NCBI GenBank assembly: GCA_050180485.1
Contig: JBFXED010000012.1
Location: forward strand, 34,474-98,473
Reading direction: 5' to 3'
Length of the DNA: 64,000 nt
Source of the DNA: CADEGL01 sp050180485
GTDB lineage: Bacteria > Pseudomonadota > Alphaproteobacteria > CADEGL01
The notes beneath the pieces are model-generated. The model ran no database searches. It was not told the DNA's origin and worked only from the letters and a program-made list of their open reading frames with translations. The translations under genes were made by a program, and so were the position numbers. Below are positions 15,390 through 23,911 of this stretch, piece by piece (positions within the stretch are counted from its first letter, which is position 1; each line of letters starts with the position of its first letter).

Positions 15390-17948
15390 ATGGCCGACAA
15401 GTCCGACGAGATCCTGCGCGCATGGCGGCCCGCCTCGTCCGAACCGCCCCGTGGCCCGCGCAACCGCAAGCCGAGCGGCGGCGGCAAACCGCCCAAGCCG
15501 CCGCGCAAGCCCGGCCGTTGGCGCTGGCTGCGCCAGTTGGTCATTGCGTGCCTCTTCCTCGGTCTGGCTGGCGGGCTGATGGCCGGATATCTGATCTGGC
15601 ACTTCGCGCGCGATCTGCCGGACTACAGTCAGCTTGAAACCTACGAACCGCCCATTGCCACCCGCGTCTATGCGGGCGACGGGCGCCTGGTTGCGGAGTT
15701 CGCGACGGAGAAACGCGTCTTCACCGCGATCGATTCGATTCCCAAGGTCGTGATCGATGCCTTTCTGGCCGCCGAGGATTCCGAGTTCTACACCCACCGT
15801 GGCGTGAACTTCTTCTCCATGGTGCGCGCGGCGCTCCAGAATGTGGGCAACCTGGCGGACAACCGGCGTCCGGTCGGTGCGTCCACCATCACCCAGCAGG
15901 TGGCCAAGAACTTTCTGCTGTCCAACGAATTGTCCATCGCGCGCAAGGTGAAGGAGGTCGTTCTGGCCACGCGCATCGAGAAGGCGCTCAGCAAGAAGCG
16001 CATCCTCGAGCTGTACTTGAACGAGATCTATCTGGGCTATGGCGCCTATGGCGTGGCCGCGGCGGCGGGCAATTATTTCGGCAAATCGCTGGACGAATTG
16101 ACAGTGCCGGAAGCCGCCTATCTGGCCGCGCTGCCCAAGGCGCCCAGCAACTATCATCCGATCCGCAATCCGCAGGCCGCTGTCGCGCGCCGTAACTGGG
16201 TGATCGAGCGGATGCGCGACGAGCGTTTCATCACGCCCGAGGTCGCGCAAAAAGCCGAGGCCGCGCCGTTGGGCGTGCGCCTGCGCGACGACACCGACAT
16301 CGCCCGCGCCGACTACTATGCGGAAGAGGTGCGGCGTATCCTGATCGGCAAGTACGGCGAGGACTCGCTCTATCGCGGCGGGCTCGCGGTGCGCACCTCG
16401 CTGGACCCGCGGTTCCAGGCCATCGCCGACCGGGTCTTGCGCACGGGTTTGCGCGCCTATGACCGCCGTCACGGCTGGCGCGGGCCCATCGGCACGATGG
16501 ACATTTCGGGCGATTGGGCCAAGCGCCTGAACGCCCATCCGCCCGTGGGTGGGTTATCGCCTTGGCGTTTGGCTTTGGTGCTGTCGGTCGCGAACGATCA
16601 CGCGGAAATCGGTTTCGGCGACGGCACGAAGGCGAAGCTCGCGATGTCCGAGATGGCGTGGGCGCGGAAGTCGTTGCCGGAAGCCGAAGTCGGGCCGTCG
16701 CCCAAGACGCCCTCCGAGGTGGTGAAGCCGGGCGACCTGATCGCCGTCGAAGGCATCAAGAAGGACAACGATACGGTCTATGCCTTGCGCCAGATTCCGC
16801 TGATCCAGGGCGCCATCGTGGCGCTCGATCCGCACACGGGCCGCGTGCTGGCCATGTCCGGCGGCTATAGCCAGGACATGAGCATGTTCAATCGCGCGAC
16901 CCAGGCCAAGCGCCAGCCGGGCTCGGCCTTCAAGCCCTTCGTCTACCTGGCCGCGCTGGATGCCGGTCTCACGCCCTCGACGCGCATCCTCGACGCGCCC
17001 ATCGTGATCGACCAGGGGCCGGGCCTGCCCAAATGGAAGCCCGAGAACTACACGCAGAAATTCTACGGCCCCGCGCCCATGCGCATCGGCATCGAACAAT
17101 CGCGCAATTTGATGACCGTTCGGCTGGCGCAGACCGTCGGCATGGACAAAGTGGCCGATGCGGCCGAACGCTTCGGTGTCGTCGACAAGCTGCAGCAGAC
17201 CTTGGCCAATTCGCTGGGCGCGACCGAGACCACGCTTCTGCGCCTGACGGCCGCCTACGCCATGATCGACAACGGTGGCAAGAAGATCACGCCGACCTTC
17301 ATCGACCGCGTGCAGGATCGTTATGGCAAGACGCTGTTCCGCGCCGATCAACGTGTCTGCAACGGCTGCGGCGCGAGCGCATGGAACGGCCAGCCGCCGC
17401 CCTCCTTGCCGGATACCCGCGCTCAGATCGGCGATCCCGTCAGCGCGTATCAAATGGTATCGATGATGGAAGGCGTCGTGCAGCGCGGCACGGGCGCGCG
17501 CATCGCCGAACTGCGGCGCTCGATCGCGGGCAAGACCGGCACCACCAACGAAAGCATGGACACTTGGTTTGTCGGCTTCTCGGCCAACCTGGCCGTCGGC
17601 GTGTTCGTCGGCTTCGACCATCCCGCCACGCTCGGCAAGAAGGAGCAGGGCGCCTCGGTCGCGGTGCCCATCTTCAAGGAGTTCATGGCCGAAGCTCTGA
17701 AGGACAAGCCCGATGTGCCGTTCCGCGTGCCGCCCGGCGTTTCCCTCGTGCGCGTGAACCACGATACGGGGCAGCTTGCCCGGCCCGGCGATCGCGTCGT
17801 GATCCTGGAAGCTTTCCGCGCGGGCACAGGCCCTGGCGAGAGCGCCACCCTGATGGGCATGGGCACGGACGACACGGGCTCGGGAACCGGCTCCAGCTTC
17901 GGCGGGGCGGGCTCGGCGACCAGCACGGGCACCGGCGGGCTGTATTAA
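15390..17948 (+). CDS. mrcA: Penicillin-binding protein 1A (transglycosylase/transpeptidase)
   Basis: An 852-residue bifunctional class A PBP. It has a cytoplasmic Pro/Lys-rich tail, one membrane helix (LVIACLFLGLAGGLMAGYLI), and a GT51 glycosyltransferase domain with AAEDSEFYTHRGVN, GASTITQQVAKN and KEVVLATRIEKALSKKRILE. An OB-like insert follows, then the transpeptidase domain with the SxxK serine in QPGSAFKPF, SRN in EQSRNLMTV and KTGT in AGKTGTTNESMDTW. It ends in a Gly/Ser/Thr-rich tail. The start is ATG 15390 (a TTG at 15387 is in frame). It polymerises and cross-links peptidoglycan during elongation. In most alphaproteobacteria prfB follows directly; here it is 20 kb away. Confidence 0.97.
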   Translation: MADKSDEILRAWRPASSEPPRGPRNRKPSGGGKPPKPPRKPGRWRWLRQLVIACLFLGLAGGLMAGYLIWHFARDLPDYSQLETYEPPIATRVYAGDGRLVAEFATEKRVFTAIDSIPKVVIDAFLAAEDSEFYTHRGVNFFSMVRAALQNVGNLADNRRPVGASTITQQVAKNFLLSNELSIARKVKEVVLATRIEKALSKKRILELYLNEIYLGYGAYGVAAAAGNYFGKSLDELTVPEAAYLAALPKAPSNYHPIRNPQAAVARRNWVIERMRDERFITPEVAQKAEAAPLGVRLRDDTDIARADYYAEEVRRILIGKYGEDSLYRGGLAVRTSLDPRFQAIADRVLRTGLRAYDRRHGWRGPIGTMDISGDWAKRLNAHPPVGGLSPWRLALVLSVANDHAEIGFGDGTKAKLAMSEMAWARKSLPEAEVGPSPKTPSEVVKPGDLIAVEGIKKDNDTVYALRQIPLIQGAIVALDPHTGRVLAMSGGYSQDMSMFNRATQAKRQPGSAFKPFVYLAALDAGLTPSTRILDAPIVIDQGPGLPKWKPENYTQKFYGPAPMRIGIEQSRNLMTVRLAQTVGMDKVADAAERFGVVDKLQQTLANSLGATETTLLRLTAAYAMIDNGGKKITPTFIDRVQDRYGKTLFRADQRVCNGCGASAWNGQPPPSLPDTRAQIGDPVSAYQMVSMMEGVVQRGTGARIAELRRSIAGKTGTTNESMDTWFVGFSANLAVGVFVGFDHPATLGKKEQGASVAVPIFKEFMAEALKDKPDVPFRVPPGVSLVRVNHDTGQLARPGDRVVILEAFRAGTGPGESATLMGMGTDDTGSGTGSSFGGAGSATSTGTGGLY

Positions 17949-17963
17949 TCACGGGGATGGGCC

Positions 17964-18068
17964 ATGAACGAACACATCCGGCGTCATAAGGCGATGTATC
18001 TCACGGTCATTGTGATTGCCGTGGCCGTGTTCGCGATCCTTCCCATGTGGTCGTGGCTGGCGGAGTAA
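17964..18068 (+). CDS. Small single-span membrane protein
   Basis: A 34-residue frame starting ATG 17964, just 15 bases after the mrcA stop. A basic N-terminus (MNEHIRRHKAMY) is followed by a clean hydrophobic span (LTVIVIAVAVFAILPMW) and the end SWLAE. The charge distribution predicts cytoplasmic N-terminus and one helix. The spacing suggests cotranscription with mrcA. Function unknown; the helix-only design and position make it a possible partner of the PBP, but that is speculation. Confidence 0.5.
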   Translation: MNEHIRRHKAMYLTVIVIAVAVFAILPMWSWLAE

Positions 18069-18225
18069 CCCCGGCGCATCACTTTGGGCGTTATTTCCTA
18101 GAAGCGCTGTGGTTCGGCGGCTTCTTACGCGCCCGAATGGTCACAAGGTGGAAAGGAACTGGCCCCCTACACTTTCCATTACTCGAAAGCGGCGGCGAAT
18201 AGTCGCCGTCGATTGGGAGATAACC

Positions 18226-18489
18226 ATGGAGAAGGTGAAGGGTGGAACTTCCGAGGAGGCCGCGGTTGTGGCACGGCGGCGGTTTCTCGCCAATTGCGGG
18301 AAATTCGCAATCGTAACTCCTCCCGTGGTGTCGTTGATGCTGTCCGCTTCCCATCGGAGCTATGCGAATGTCGGCTCCGGCGGTGGCGGAGGACATGGTC
18401 ACGGCCATGGTCATGGCAACAACGGTTATGGCAATGGTGGCCATGACGGTGTTCCTGGCCGCTCCAACCAAGAGGATGACGATCGCTAA
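18226..18489 (+). CDS. Small His/Gly-rich exported protein with Tat-like signal
   Basis: An 87-residue protein. The N-terminus holds RRRFLANCGKFAIVTPPVVS followed by LMLSAS, a twin-arginine-like motif (RRRFL) plus a moderately hydrophobic core, then SYANVGSGGGGGHGHGHGHG and an NNGYGNGGHDG tail ending acidic (QEDDDR). The alternating Gly-His stretch could bind divalent metals. The start ATG 18226 has GGGAGA upstream. Similar tiny Tat-like proteins with glycine-rich tails occur in alphaproteobacteria, but I know no assigned function. A strong hairpin follows the stop. Confidence 0.6.
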   Translation: MEKVKGGTSEEAAVVARRRFLANCGKFAIVTPPVVSLMLSASHRSYANVGSGGGGGHGHGHGHGNNGYGNGGHDGVPGRSNQEDDDR

Positions 18490-18517
18490 TTCTCCGATAT
18501 CTTCGTGAAAGCGTCTG

Positions 18518-18545
18518 AGTGGCGGACCCCCAAGGGTCCGCCACT
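18518..18545 (+). terminator. Rho-independent-type terminator hairpin
   Basis: A perfect 12-base stem (18518-18529 with 18534-18545, agtggcggaccc/gggtccgccact) around a 4-base loop, 29 bases after the stop of the His/Gly-rich small protein. The T-run is short (ttt at the stem end, then gcc), so efficiency is uncertain, but stem and location fit a terminator. Confidence 0.7.
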
Positions 18546-18803
18546 TTGCCTTCCGGTGCGGCTAATTGCCGCAGGATAGAGGCCGCGCGACCTCCTCCAA
18601 GGACCGCCGCTCGGCATCGATGCAGAGGAAAAAGGCGGTGAGTCCGGCACAGATCATCAGCGCTGCGCTTAAAAGATAAGCTCACGCCCGCGTCGAGAAC
18701 CGGGGTGCGGGGTTCCGCTTCAATTGAAATTCGATCACAAAAATCGATTCGCAATCGCCATGACCCGTCCTACCATGATGGGCAAATGTACCGGAGCGCC
18801 GCC

Positions 18804-19619
18804 ATGCCCAAGGCTTTGTCCGAAGATCAAATCGCCCATTACCGGCGCGAAGGATTCGTCACGCCGGTCACCGTCATGCCGCCCGCGGACGCCCAGGCGG
18901 TCCTGGACGCGGCGGGCGCGTGGGAAAAGCAAAGCGGCAAGCGCGCCAAAGAGCATCTGCGCGGCAAGCCGCACCTGTTGCTGACCGCGCTGGCCAGGCT
19001 GATCCGCACGCCGAAGCTGCTCGACGCGGTCGAGGATCTGATCGGGCCGGACATCGTGTGTCTGGAAACCGGCTTCCTGTGGAAGGACGCGCGCGATCCC
19101 GGCTTCGTGGCCTGGCACCAGGACAGCTCCTACATGAAGTTCGATCCGCCGTTGGCGCTGAATGCCTGGATCGCGCTGACCGATTCCAAGCTCGACAACG
19201 GCGCCATGCAGTTCATCAAGAACAGCCACACGCTCGGTGACGTGCCCTACGAGCTGATCCCGACCGAGAACCACATGCTGAAATTCTCGCGCCAGGTGGT
19301 GGGCCTCGATACCGGCGACAGCCGCCGCGTGACGGCGGCCTTGGAGCCCGGCCAGATCTCGATCCACAACGCCAACGTGGTGCACGGCTCGGCGCCGAAC
19401 AATTCCGACCGGCCGCGCATCGGCTTCGGCTGCCTGTTCGCGCCGCCCACCGTGAAGAACCAGAAGGGCGGCTTCATGTCGGCCACGCTCGTGCGCGGGC
19501 GCGACACGGCGGGGAATTTCGACCTGGAGCCCGAGCCCACGCGCGACTACGACCCGCCGGCGGTGGCCGCCTACGAGAAGGTGATGAACGCCTCCATGAA
19601 GCTCTACAAGGTCGAGTAG
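18804..19619 (+). CDS. Phytanoyl-CoA dioxygenase (PhyH) family protein 3
   Basis: A 271-residue Fe(II)/2-oxoglutarate dioxygenase. HxD is in VAWHQDSSYMKFDPP, and the distal His and Arg are in NANVVHGSAPNNSDRPRIGF. TDSKLDNGAMQFIKNSHTLG is the usual block before the last strand. It is more distant from copies 1 and 2 than they are from each other. The ACP-independent, ectoine-hydroxylase-like layout (WHQDSSYM, LALNAWIALTD) suggests a small-molecule or natural-product hydroxylase; the substrate is unknown. The start ATG 18804 has GGAG 8 bases before it; longer upstream frames lack a binding site. Confidence 0.88.
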   Translation: MPKALSEDQIAHYRREGFVTPVTVMPPADAQAVLDAAGAWEKQSGKRAKEHLRGKPHLLLTALARLIRTPKLLDAVEDLIGPDIVCLETGFLWKDARDPGFVAWHQDSSYMKFDPPLALNAWIALTDSKLDNGAMQFIKNSHTLGDVPYELIPTENHMLKFSRQVVGLDTGDSRRVTAALEPGQISIHNANVVHGSAPNNSDRPRIGFGCLFAPPTVKNQKGGFMSATLVRGRDTAGNFDLEPEPTRDYDPPAVAAYEKVMNASMKLYKVE

Positions 19620-19738
19620 GGCGGCGTTCCCCTCACGCACCCGTGACTTCACGGACATGTGATGCGGCGCGGCCTTGATCCGCGCTAGCATCGGCGCACC
19701 TGGAACGGGTGGGCAAGAAGCATGACGGGAGCATGGTC

Positions 19739-20245
19739 ATGGCGAGGATGGGACGGCGGGAATTTCTCTTGGCGGGTGGCGCCGTGATCGGTTTGGGCGC
19801 GCTTTCGCGTCTCTGGCCGGGCGGCGCCGACGCCGCGGCCCCCAAGCAGACCTTCGAGATCACCCGCGCGGACGCCGAGTGGAAGAAGCTGTTGACGCCC
19901 GAGCAATACAAGGTGCTGCGCGAGCACGGCACCGAGCGTGCTGGCTCAAGCCCGCTCGACCACGAGAAGCGCGCCGGCATCTTCCAATGCGCGGGCTGCC
20001 AATTGCCGCTCTATTCCTCCAAGACCAAGTTCGACAGCGGCACGGGCTGGCCCAGCTTCTGGGCGCCGCTCGACAACGCCATCGGCACCAGCGAGGACCG
20101 CTCCTTCTTCATGGTGCGGACAGAGGTGCATTGCCGCCGCTGTGGCGGGCATCTGGGCCATGTCTTCGACGACGGCCCGCCGCCGACGGGCAAGCGCTAC
20201 TGCATGAACGGCGTGGCCATGATCTTCGTTCCGGCTGCCGCGTAA
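19739..20245 (+). CDS. msrB: Peptide-methionine (R)-S-oxide reductase, Tat-exported
   Basis: A 168-residue MsrB. A Tat-type signal (GRREFLLAGGAVIGLGALSRLW) precedes the enzyme domain. That domain has both zinc pairs (FQCAGCQLPLY and HCRRCGGHLGHVF), the FDSGTGWPSFW block, and the catalytic RYCMNGVAM with a Cys. It reduces Met-R-sulfoxide in proteins. The Tat signal implies export of a folded, zinc-loaded enzyme to the periplasm. The start ATG 19739 is favoured because CGGGAG lies 7 bases upstream; in-frame starts at 19709 (GTG), 19733 and 19748 are alternatives. The Sec-exported msrA follows after 13 bases, so the pair forms an envelope methionine-repair operon. Confidence 0.93.
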   Translation: MARMGRREFLLAGGAVIGLGALSRLWPGGADAAAPKQTFEITRADAEWKKLLTPEQYKVLREHGTERAGSSPLDHEKRAGIFQCAGCQLPLYSSKTKFDSGTGWPSFWAPLDNAIGTSEDRSFFMVRTEVHCRRCGGHLGHVFDDGPPPTGKRYCMNGVAMIFVPAAA

Positions 20246-20258
20246 TCGGAGAGCTCCG

Positions 20259-20864
20259 ATGATGATCCGCCGTTTCGCCGCCGCCATCGTCCTTCTGTGC
20301 GCCGCCTTCTCCGCCATGCAAGCGCTGGCCGAAACCAAGACCGCCATCTTCGCGGGCGGCTGCTTCTGGTGCATGGAGCAACCCTTCGATGTGCTGTCGG
20401 GCGTGTCCTCGACGACCTCTGGCTATATCGGCGGCACGAAGGAGACGGCCGATTATCGCACCGTGTCCTCGGGCACGACGGGCCACTTCGAGGCCGTGAA
20501 GGTCGAATACGATCCGGCCAAGGTCGGTTACGAGAAGCTGCTGGAGGTGTTCTGGCACAATATCGATCCGGGCAATTCGACCGGCCAATTCTGCGACACG
20601 GGTCCGCAATACCGCACGGGCATCTTCTACACGGACGAGGCGCAGAAAAAGGCAGCCGAGGCTTCGAAGGAGGCGCTTGCCAAGTCCGGCAAGCTGAAAG
20701 GTCCGATCGTGACCGAAATCCTGCCCGCGACGCCGTTTTATCCGGCCGAGGACTATCACCAGGACTACTACGTCAAGAGCAAGGCGAAGTACGAGTTCTA
20801 CCGCCACGGCTGCGGCCGCGACGCGCGGCTCAAGGTGATCTGGGGCGACGCGGCGGGGCACTGA
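20259..20864 (+). CDS. msrA: Peptide-methionine (S)-S-oxide reductase, exported
   Basis: A 201-residue MsrA with a Sec-type signal peptide (IRRFAAAIVLLCAAFSAMQALA) and the catalytic GCFWCMEQPF. Family blocks are SGYIGGT, VKVEYDP, FWHNIDPGNSTGQFCDTGPQYRTGIFY and EDYHQDYY. It reduces Met-S-sulfoxide and complements the R-specific MsrB encoded just upstream. Additional cysteines (QFCDTG, HGCGRD) could be recycling residues. Export of both enzymes means they repair periplasmic proteins; the electron donor (an MsrP/Dsb or thioredoxin-like partner) is not in the window. Confidence 0.95.
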   Translation: MMIRRFAAAIVLLCAAFSAMQALAETKTAIFAGGCFWCMEQPFDVLSGVSSTTSGYIGGTKETADYRTVSSGTTGHFEAVKVEYDPAKVGYEKLLEVFWHNIDPGNSTGQFCDTGPQYRTGIFYTDEAQKKAAEASKEALAKSGKLKGPIVTEILPATPFYPAEDYHQDYYVKSKAKYEFYRHGCGRDARLKVIWGDAAGH

Positions 20865-20880
20865 CCGCGAGCAGTTTCGC

Positions 20881-21390
20881 CTATGGCGAGACCGTGACCT
20901 CGGAATCCTCGAAGCGCACTTCGTCGTAATCCTGGGTGAAGCCGGGGCCCGGGCCGCTGCGGTCGATCACCAGGAAGTCGCCTTCCTTGAGCGCGATCAG
21001 CGGATGGTGCCAGGTGCCGGGCCGGTAGTTTACGCCCTGCCTTCCATTAGTCACGAATGCGCGCAGATCGCCGGGCACGGGCTTGGCCGATTTCTCCGCC
21101 ACCAGAACCAGGAACGCGGCCTCGCCCATCGGCACGAAGGCCTGACTTGACAGCGGATGGCGCTCCATCAGCGCGATGCGCAGCGGCATAGGGAACGGCT
21201 TGGCGCGGAAGATGCTGAGCAGGGGCCGTCCGCCCTCGGCCGCGCACTCGATGCGCGCCAGATCATGGAAGCGCACGGCATAACCGTCATTGTAGCGGAA
21301 ATTCTCGGCGCCCTCGGTCTCCACCACGTCGCCGAACGGCGCGAAGGCCGCGCGGGTCAAAGGCGCGGTCGGAATGTGAAGCGAAAGCAT
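20881..21390 (-). CDS. allA: Ureidoglycolate lyase
   Basis: A 169-residue cupin-fold enzyme that splits ureidoglycolate to glyoxylate and urea in purine/allantoin breakdown. Signatures are FAPFGDVVETEGAENFRYNDG, SIFRAKPFPMPLRIALMERHPLSSQAFVPM and NYRPGTWHHPLIALKEGDFLVIDRSGPG. The start ATG 21390 has GAGG 8 bases upstream; the longer frame toward 21582 overlaps the divergent lemA start. No other purine-catabolic gene is nearby, so it stands alone here, convergent with msrA. Confidence 0.93.
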   Translation of the reverse strand: MLSLHIPTAPLTRAAFAPFGDVVETEGAENFRYNDGYAVRFHDLARIECAAEGGRPLLSIFRAKPFPMPLRIALMERHPLSSQAFVPMGEAAFLVLVAEKSAKPVPGDLRAFVTNGRQGVNYRPGTWHHPLIALKEGDFLVIDRSGPGPGFTQDYDEVRFEDSEVTVSP

Positions 21391-21499
21391 GCAATCCTCC
21401 CCGGCGTCGCCGTCATTATAGGTCCAAGGCGCGGGCAGGGGATGGCGCTTTTTCGCCTCGCCGCCGTTATGATGCGCGCACCCAATGACGGAGACGGGC

Positions 21500-22099
21500 A
21501 TGAGCGGACGGTTCGGCAAGACAATGCGCGTGGCGCTGGCGGCGATCCTGCTGGCCAGCCTCTCGGCCTGCGGCATCAACAATGTGCCGACCCTGGACGA
21601 GAAGGTGAAGGCCGCTTGGAGCGAGGTGCTGAACCAGTATCAGCGCCGCGCCGACCTGATCCCGAACCTTGTCGAGACGGTGAAGGGCTATGCGTCGCAC
21701 GAGCAGGAGACGCTGGAAGCCGTAGTCGAGGCGCGCGCCAAGGCGACACAGATGCAGCTCCCGCCCGATATCCTGACCAACCCGGACGCCTTCAAGAAGT
21801 TCCAGGAGAACCAGGCCCAGCTTTCGGGCGCCCTGTCGCGCCTGCTGGTCACGGTCGAGCGTTATCCGGACTTGAAGGCCAACCAGAACTTCCTCGCGCT
21901 GCAATCCCAACTCGAGGGCACTGAGAACCGCATCGCCGTCGCGCGGCGCGACTACATCATCGCCGTGCAAGCTTACAACACCGAGCTGCGCACCATCCCT
22001 GGCCGTTGGATCGCGGCCATCCTCTATCCCGACGCCAAGGTGAAAGAGACCTTCACCGTGGCCGACGAGGTCCAGCAGGCGCCCAAGGTCAAATTCTGA
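21500..22099 (+). CDS. lemA: LemA family lipoprotein
   Basis: A 199-residue LemA protein. The N-terminal lipobox LASLSAC predicts lipidation, which is unusual but seen in the family. The helical bundle shows VKAAWSEVLNQYQRRADLIP, NLVETVKGYASHEQETLEAV and ARRDYIIAVQAYNTELRTIPG. The function is unsettled (linked to envelope and signalling). It is the first gene of a lemA-TPM-TPM operon: its TGA overlaps the next ATG (TGATG at 22097-22101). The start ATG 21500 has GGAG six bases upstream; an ATG at 21485 is an alternative. Confidence 0.92.
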   Translation: MSGRFGKTMRVALAAILLASLSACGINNVPTLDEKVKAAWSEVLNQYQRRADLIPNLVETVKGYASHEQETLEAVVEARAKATQMQLPPDILTNPDAFKKFQENQAQLSGALSRLLVTVERYPDLKANQNFLALQSQLEGTENRIAVARRDYIIAVQAYNTELRTIPGRWIAAILYPDAKVKETFTVADEVQQAPKVKF

Positions 22100-22851
22100 T
22101 GGCGGCTCTGCGGCCGCTTTTCGCGGCGCTGATCCTCGCGGTTTTCGCTGCGGCGCCATTGACGGCGCGGGCAGCCGACCCGCAATTCCCGCCGCTCACG
22201 GGCCGCGTGGTGGACGAGGCCGGCCTTCTGTCGCCCGCGTCGAAGGAGCGCATCACGGCGTGGCTGGCCGACTTCGAGCAAGAGACCAAGCGCCAGGTCG
22301 TGGTCGTCACCGTCACCACGCTTCAGGGCCTGTCCATCGAGGATTACGGCTATCGGCTCGGTCGCGCGTGGGACATCGGGCAAAAGGATGTGAACACCGG
22401 CGCGATGCTCTTGGTGGCGCCCGCCGAGCGTGCGGTGCGCATCGAGGTGGGCTACGGGCTCGAGGGCGAACTGACCGACGCCAAAAGCCGGATCATCATC
22501 GAGAACGACATCCTGCCTTGGTTCCGCGAGGGCAAATTCGCGCAAGGCATCGAGACCGGCACGCTTGCCATCCTGCGCACGCTGGGCTGGACCGGCCAGG
22601 CCCAGGGCGCGCCCGCGCGTCCGGCGCAGGCCGAGGATTCTCTGCCGGTCTGGTTCATGTTCCTCATCATCGCGGCGTATGTCGTGATCATTCTTTTCGG
22701 CGGACGCGGCGGGTCGCGCGGCGTCTATCGCACCGGCGGCCGTTCCTACGGCGGCTTCGGCGGCGGATCGCGCGGCGGGTTCAGCGGTGGCGGCGGGTTT
22801 TCCGGCGGCGGCGGTTCCTTCGGGGGCGGCGGCGCGACGGGACGGTGGTGA
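22099..22851 (+). CDS. TPM-domain (YgcG-like) membrane protein
   Basis: A 250-residue protein with a signal peptide (FAALILAVFAAAPLTARAA), a TPM domain (LTGRVVDEAGLLSPASKERI, QVVVVTVTTLQGLSIEDYG, RLGRAWDIGQKDVNTGAMLLVAPAE, GYGLEGELTDAKS), a membrane helix (WFMFLIIAAYVVIILFGG) and a Gly/Ser-rich C-terminus (GGGSRGGFSGGGGFSGGGGS). This is the standard partner of LemA. The role is uncertain; TPM domains show phosphatase-like activity in plants. It is coupled to lemA by a 1-base overlap. Confidence 0.9.
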   Translation: MAALRPLFAALILAVFAAAPLTARAADPQFPPLTGRVVDEAGLLSPASKERITAWLADFEQETKRQVVVVTVTTLQGLSIEDYGYRLGRAWDIGQKDVNTGAMLLVAPAERAVRIEVGYGLEGELTDAKSRIIIENDILPWFREGKFAQGIETGTLAILRTLGWTGQAQGAPARPAQAEDSLPVWFMFLIIAAYVVIILFGGRGGSRGVYRTGGRSYGGFGGGSRGGFSGGGGFSGGGGSFGGGGATGRW

Positions 22852-22855
22852 TGGC

Positions 22856-23473
22856 ATGACCGCACTCCGCGAGGCCGACAAGATGCGCATCGAGGCCGCC
22901 GTGAAGGCGGCCGAAGCGCGGACGGCGGCCGAGTTCGCCGTCGTGGTCGCGCGCGCGGCCGATCCCTATGCCGCGTTTCCGATCCTGTGGTCGCTGGCGC
23001 TGGCGCTATTCGGCGCGGGCGCGCTGCTGCTGGCCTGGCCCGAGGCGCCCGCGAACCATCTCTACGGCGCGCTCGTCGTCCTGCTGGTCCTGCTGGCCGT
23101 GCTGCTCGGCTATACGCCGCTGCGCCACCGTCTCGCGCCCGCGCGCGTCAAACGCGGCTATGCCGAACGCCTGGCGCTGGCCGAATTCGCCGCCCATGTG
23201 CAGGGCAGGACGCACGGCAAGGTGGGCGTGCTGCTGTTCGTCTCTTTGGCCGAACATCACGCCCAGATCCTGGTCGAACGCGGCATCGCCGACGCGGTGC
23301 CGCAGGCCCAGTGGCAAGCCACCATCGACAAGCTCACCGCCGCGATCGCGGCGGGAAGATTGGGCGAGGGGATGGAGGCGGCGCTGAAAGATGCCGCGGC
23401 GCTGCTCGCGCCGCATTTCCCGCCGCTGGCGGCGGATAAGAACGAGCTGCCGGATCAGGTGCGGGAGGTTTGA
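22856..23473 (+). CDS. TPM-domain membrane protein (second)
   Basis: A 205-residue protein without a cleaved signal. An N-terminal cytoplasmic helix (ADKMRIEAAVKAAEARTAAEF) is followed by two membrane spans (about residues 40-60 and 67-87, LWSLALALFGAGALLLAW and ALVVLLVLLAVLLGY). A TPM-like C-terminal domain carries HVQGRTHGKVGVLLFVSLAEHHAQILVERGIA. It starts 4 bases after the preceding stop. The lemA-TPM-TPM trio is a known conserved arrangement; molecular role unknown. Confidence 0.85.
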   Translation: MTALREADKMRIEAAVKAAEARTAAEFAVVVARAADPYAAFPILWSLALALFGAGALLLAWPEAPANHLYGALVVLLVLLAVLLGYTPLRHRLAPARVKRGYAERLALAEFAAHVQGRTHGKVGVLLFVSLAEHHAQILVERGIADAVPQAQWQATIDKLTAAIAAGRLGEGMEAALKDAAALLAPHFPPLAADKNELPDQVREV

Positions 23474-23671
23474 GCTGACGCAGGCGGCGTTTGCTCGGTC
23501 AAGCCCGCTTTGATCGCGCCTGGCATGCTACCGGTTATATTCCGTCGGGACGGAAGCGGCAGCGGAGGTGCGAATTCCCGAGGGTGGTACTGCGGACTAT
23601 GAAATTGAATTTATCCCCTAGGAGGCTCCATAGTTCGGCCGGCCATCGCTTCAGTATACCGGGGACGTATC

Positions 23672-23911
23672 ATGCTAAGTGCAAGAATTGCCGCAGTTTT
23701 TTCTGAAGTACTCAGAATCTCCCCCGGCTCGATCAACGATCAGACGTCCCCGGAGAATACGCCGCAATGGGATAGCCTGGCCGTGGTTACCCTTGTGACG
23801 GCCATCGAAGACGAGTTCGGCGTAACCCTGTCGACCAGGGAGATCATGTCCATGCGGTCGATTGCCCTGGTGCGCAAGGTGTTGCTGGAGAAAGGCGTTG
23901 CCGATGCCTGA
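23672..23911 (+). CDS. Acyl carrier protein (dedicated, PP-binding)
   Basis: A 79-residue carrier with the phosphopantetheine serine in TPQWDSLAVVTLVTAIEDEF. It has the four-helix ACP pattern but differs from a housekeeping AcpP (which has ADSLD) by the WDSL variant seen in carriers that work with FkbH-like proteins. It overlaps the FkbH-like gene by 8 bases. The carrier would hold the three-carbon or other acyl unit loaded by that protein. The 198-base gap upstream (23474-23671) presumably contains the operon promoter; I see no convincing match. Confidence 0.88.
   Translation: MLSARIAAVFSEVLRISPGSINDQTSPENTPQWDSLAVVTLVTAIEDEFGVTLSTREIMSMRSIALVRKVLLEKGVADA

Noticed and set aside
14281..15423. 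A 380-codon minus-strand frame opposite amiC
   Set aside because: No domain; the amidase reading on the plus strand has all zinc and Glu motifs.
18562..18657. A 31-codon minus-strand frame with a hydrophobic start (MICAGLTAFFLCI) followed by charged residues
   Set aside because: Suggestive but lacks a good ribosome binding site and an upstream in-frame context; too short to separate from chance.
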